From Planctomycetota bacterium (GTDB lineage Bacteria > Planctomycetota > Phycisphaerae > Phycisphaerales > Zrk34), in contig WGMD01000021.1 of the NCBI GenBank assembly GCA_016125255.1, forward strand, positions 87,990 to 151,989: DNA of 64,000 nt. Direction: 5' to 3'. Positions 63,405-64,000 of the stretch are shown piece after piece (position 1 is the stretch's first letter; the number at the start of each line of letters is the position of its first letter). The notes beneath the pieces are model-generated. The model was not told where the DNA came from. It saw only the letters and a program-made list of their open reading frames with translations, and ran no database searches. The translations under genes were made by a program, and so were the position numbers.

Positions 63405-64000
63405 GGGCAGAGTGTAACAACGCCCCCCAGACCGGCAAGCCGACCGCCGATCCCTCCCGCAAACCGCCGCCGAACGCCCCCCTGTTCAGCGACGCCGCCT
63501 CCGGCGTGTTCTTCCCCACAACCCCACCCGCTCCGCCCTCAGCACGTTACGATCCACCTGCCGCAATTTCATACGTCCAGCCCAGCCCGAACACGAAAGA
63601 CAAGTTGCTGATCGACGATCGTTGAATGTTCATCGCGTGACGCATGTTCGTTTGTATCATGTTTGCAGGATCGTCATTCGTGTCCGGGCAGGCCCGGAGC
63701 TACACCGGAGCCGGACCTACGGCACTTGACGGGTTAGAATGGTTGAACTACTACAAAAGAAGCCGCACTTGATGCGGGGGGGGATTCGTGGACTTCACAC
63801 GCGCGTGCGGCGAGGTTGTGGATTGTGTTCGTGACGATCGAGGCGCGGGGGAGAAGCGGGGAGGAAGACCGGCCCGGGGGCGGGCCGGCTCGGAGAAGGC
63901 AGGGCTCGGAGAAGGCGAAGGCGGCTCGGAGCGGGCGGGACGCGGGGCGGATTCTGTTTTTGTCTTATCAGAGCCGGCCCGCCCTCGGGCCGGGGATCGC
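63405..64000. other. 596-base end region with hairpins and direct repeats, no supported gene
   Basis: I find no convincing reading frame. Three features stand out. A hairpin TCCGGGC-AG-GCCCGGA at 63683-63698. The direct repeat GGCTCGGAGAAGGC, twice near 63887 and 63903. An inverted repeat of 23 bases with one mismatch: 63869-63891 and 63971-63993, both with GGCCCG-rich arms. A short T-run (TTTTTGTCTT) lies at 63957. The region could be the 5' part of a gene beyond the edge, or an intergenic repeat. Confidence 0.5.

Overview
The window looks like the chromosome of a free-living, GC-rich member of the Planctomycetota, most likely of the Phycisphaerae side of the phylum (class is an inference). 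The signs are two genes with the planctomycete cytochrome domain plus DUF1549/DUF1553 (PSCyt1, PSCyt2, PSD1), two DUF1501 genes, many prepilin-like [13 protein letters not shown] leaders, several VPxP...RRRR (PEP-CTERM type) sorting tails, FecR-type regulators behind ECF sigma factors, a DUF1080 protein and a diaminopimelate-type MurE. Every call rests on reading translations and motifs by eye; no database search was run.

Layout. 1-2318 (minus): an incomplete TPR/BamD-like lipoprotein-type gene, a VapBC toxin-antitoxin pair and a VKOR-DsbA fusion. 2319-5664 (minus): an intergenic repeat, then cdaA-cdaR-proA. 5843-7768 (plus): a DNA topoisomerase VI B subunit. 7924-16888 (minus): a PQQ-propeller-like exported protein and a 2443-residue repeat protein with a sorting tail. 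17310-20240 (minus): ispA-like and dxs, the isoprenoid precursor genes. 20419-22207 (plus): MarC, DUF1080 and a small unknown.

22453-31045 (plus) is cassette A: ECF sigma, FecR/LamG membrane regulator, LamG sorting-tail protein, pseudopilin, PSCyt/PSD1 cytochrome, DUF1501. 31171-37362 holds tRNA-Pro, a PAS-GAF-receiver protein and murE-murF-mraY. 37424-45957 (minus) holds a PEP-CTERM protein and a tandemly duplicated pair of genes: five-haem cytochrome c plus outer-membrane beta-barrel, twice. 46113-58501 (minus) is cassette B, which repeats the gene order of cassette A with extra members and a chain of 4-base overlaps, followed by a VOC protein and an esterase. 58693-63404 holds an MFS transporter, an FAD oxidoreductase with EF-hands and ComM. 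The last 600 bases carry no gene that I can support.

The two most interesting systems are (i) the twice-occurring sigma/FecR/LamG/pseudopilin/PSD1/DUF1501 cassette, which reads like a surface-sensing switch that turns on its own secreted or envelope machine, and (ii) the double cytochrome-porin module, in which the mature N-termini of three of four proteins appear to begin with an ADDLLLDD-like acidic tag. The second could be an electron conduit across the outer membrane. Both functions are inferences from gene content and order.
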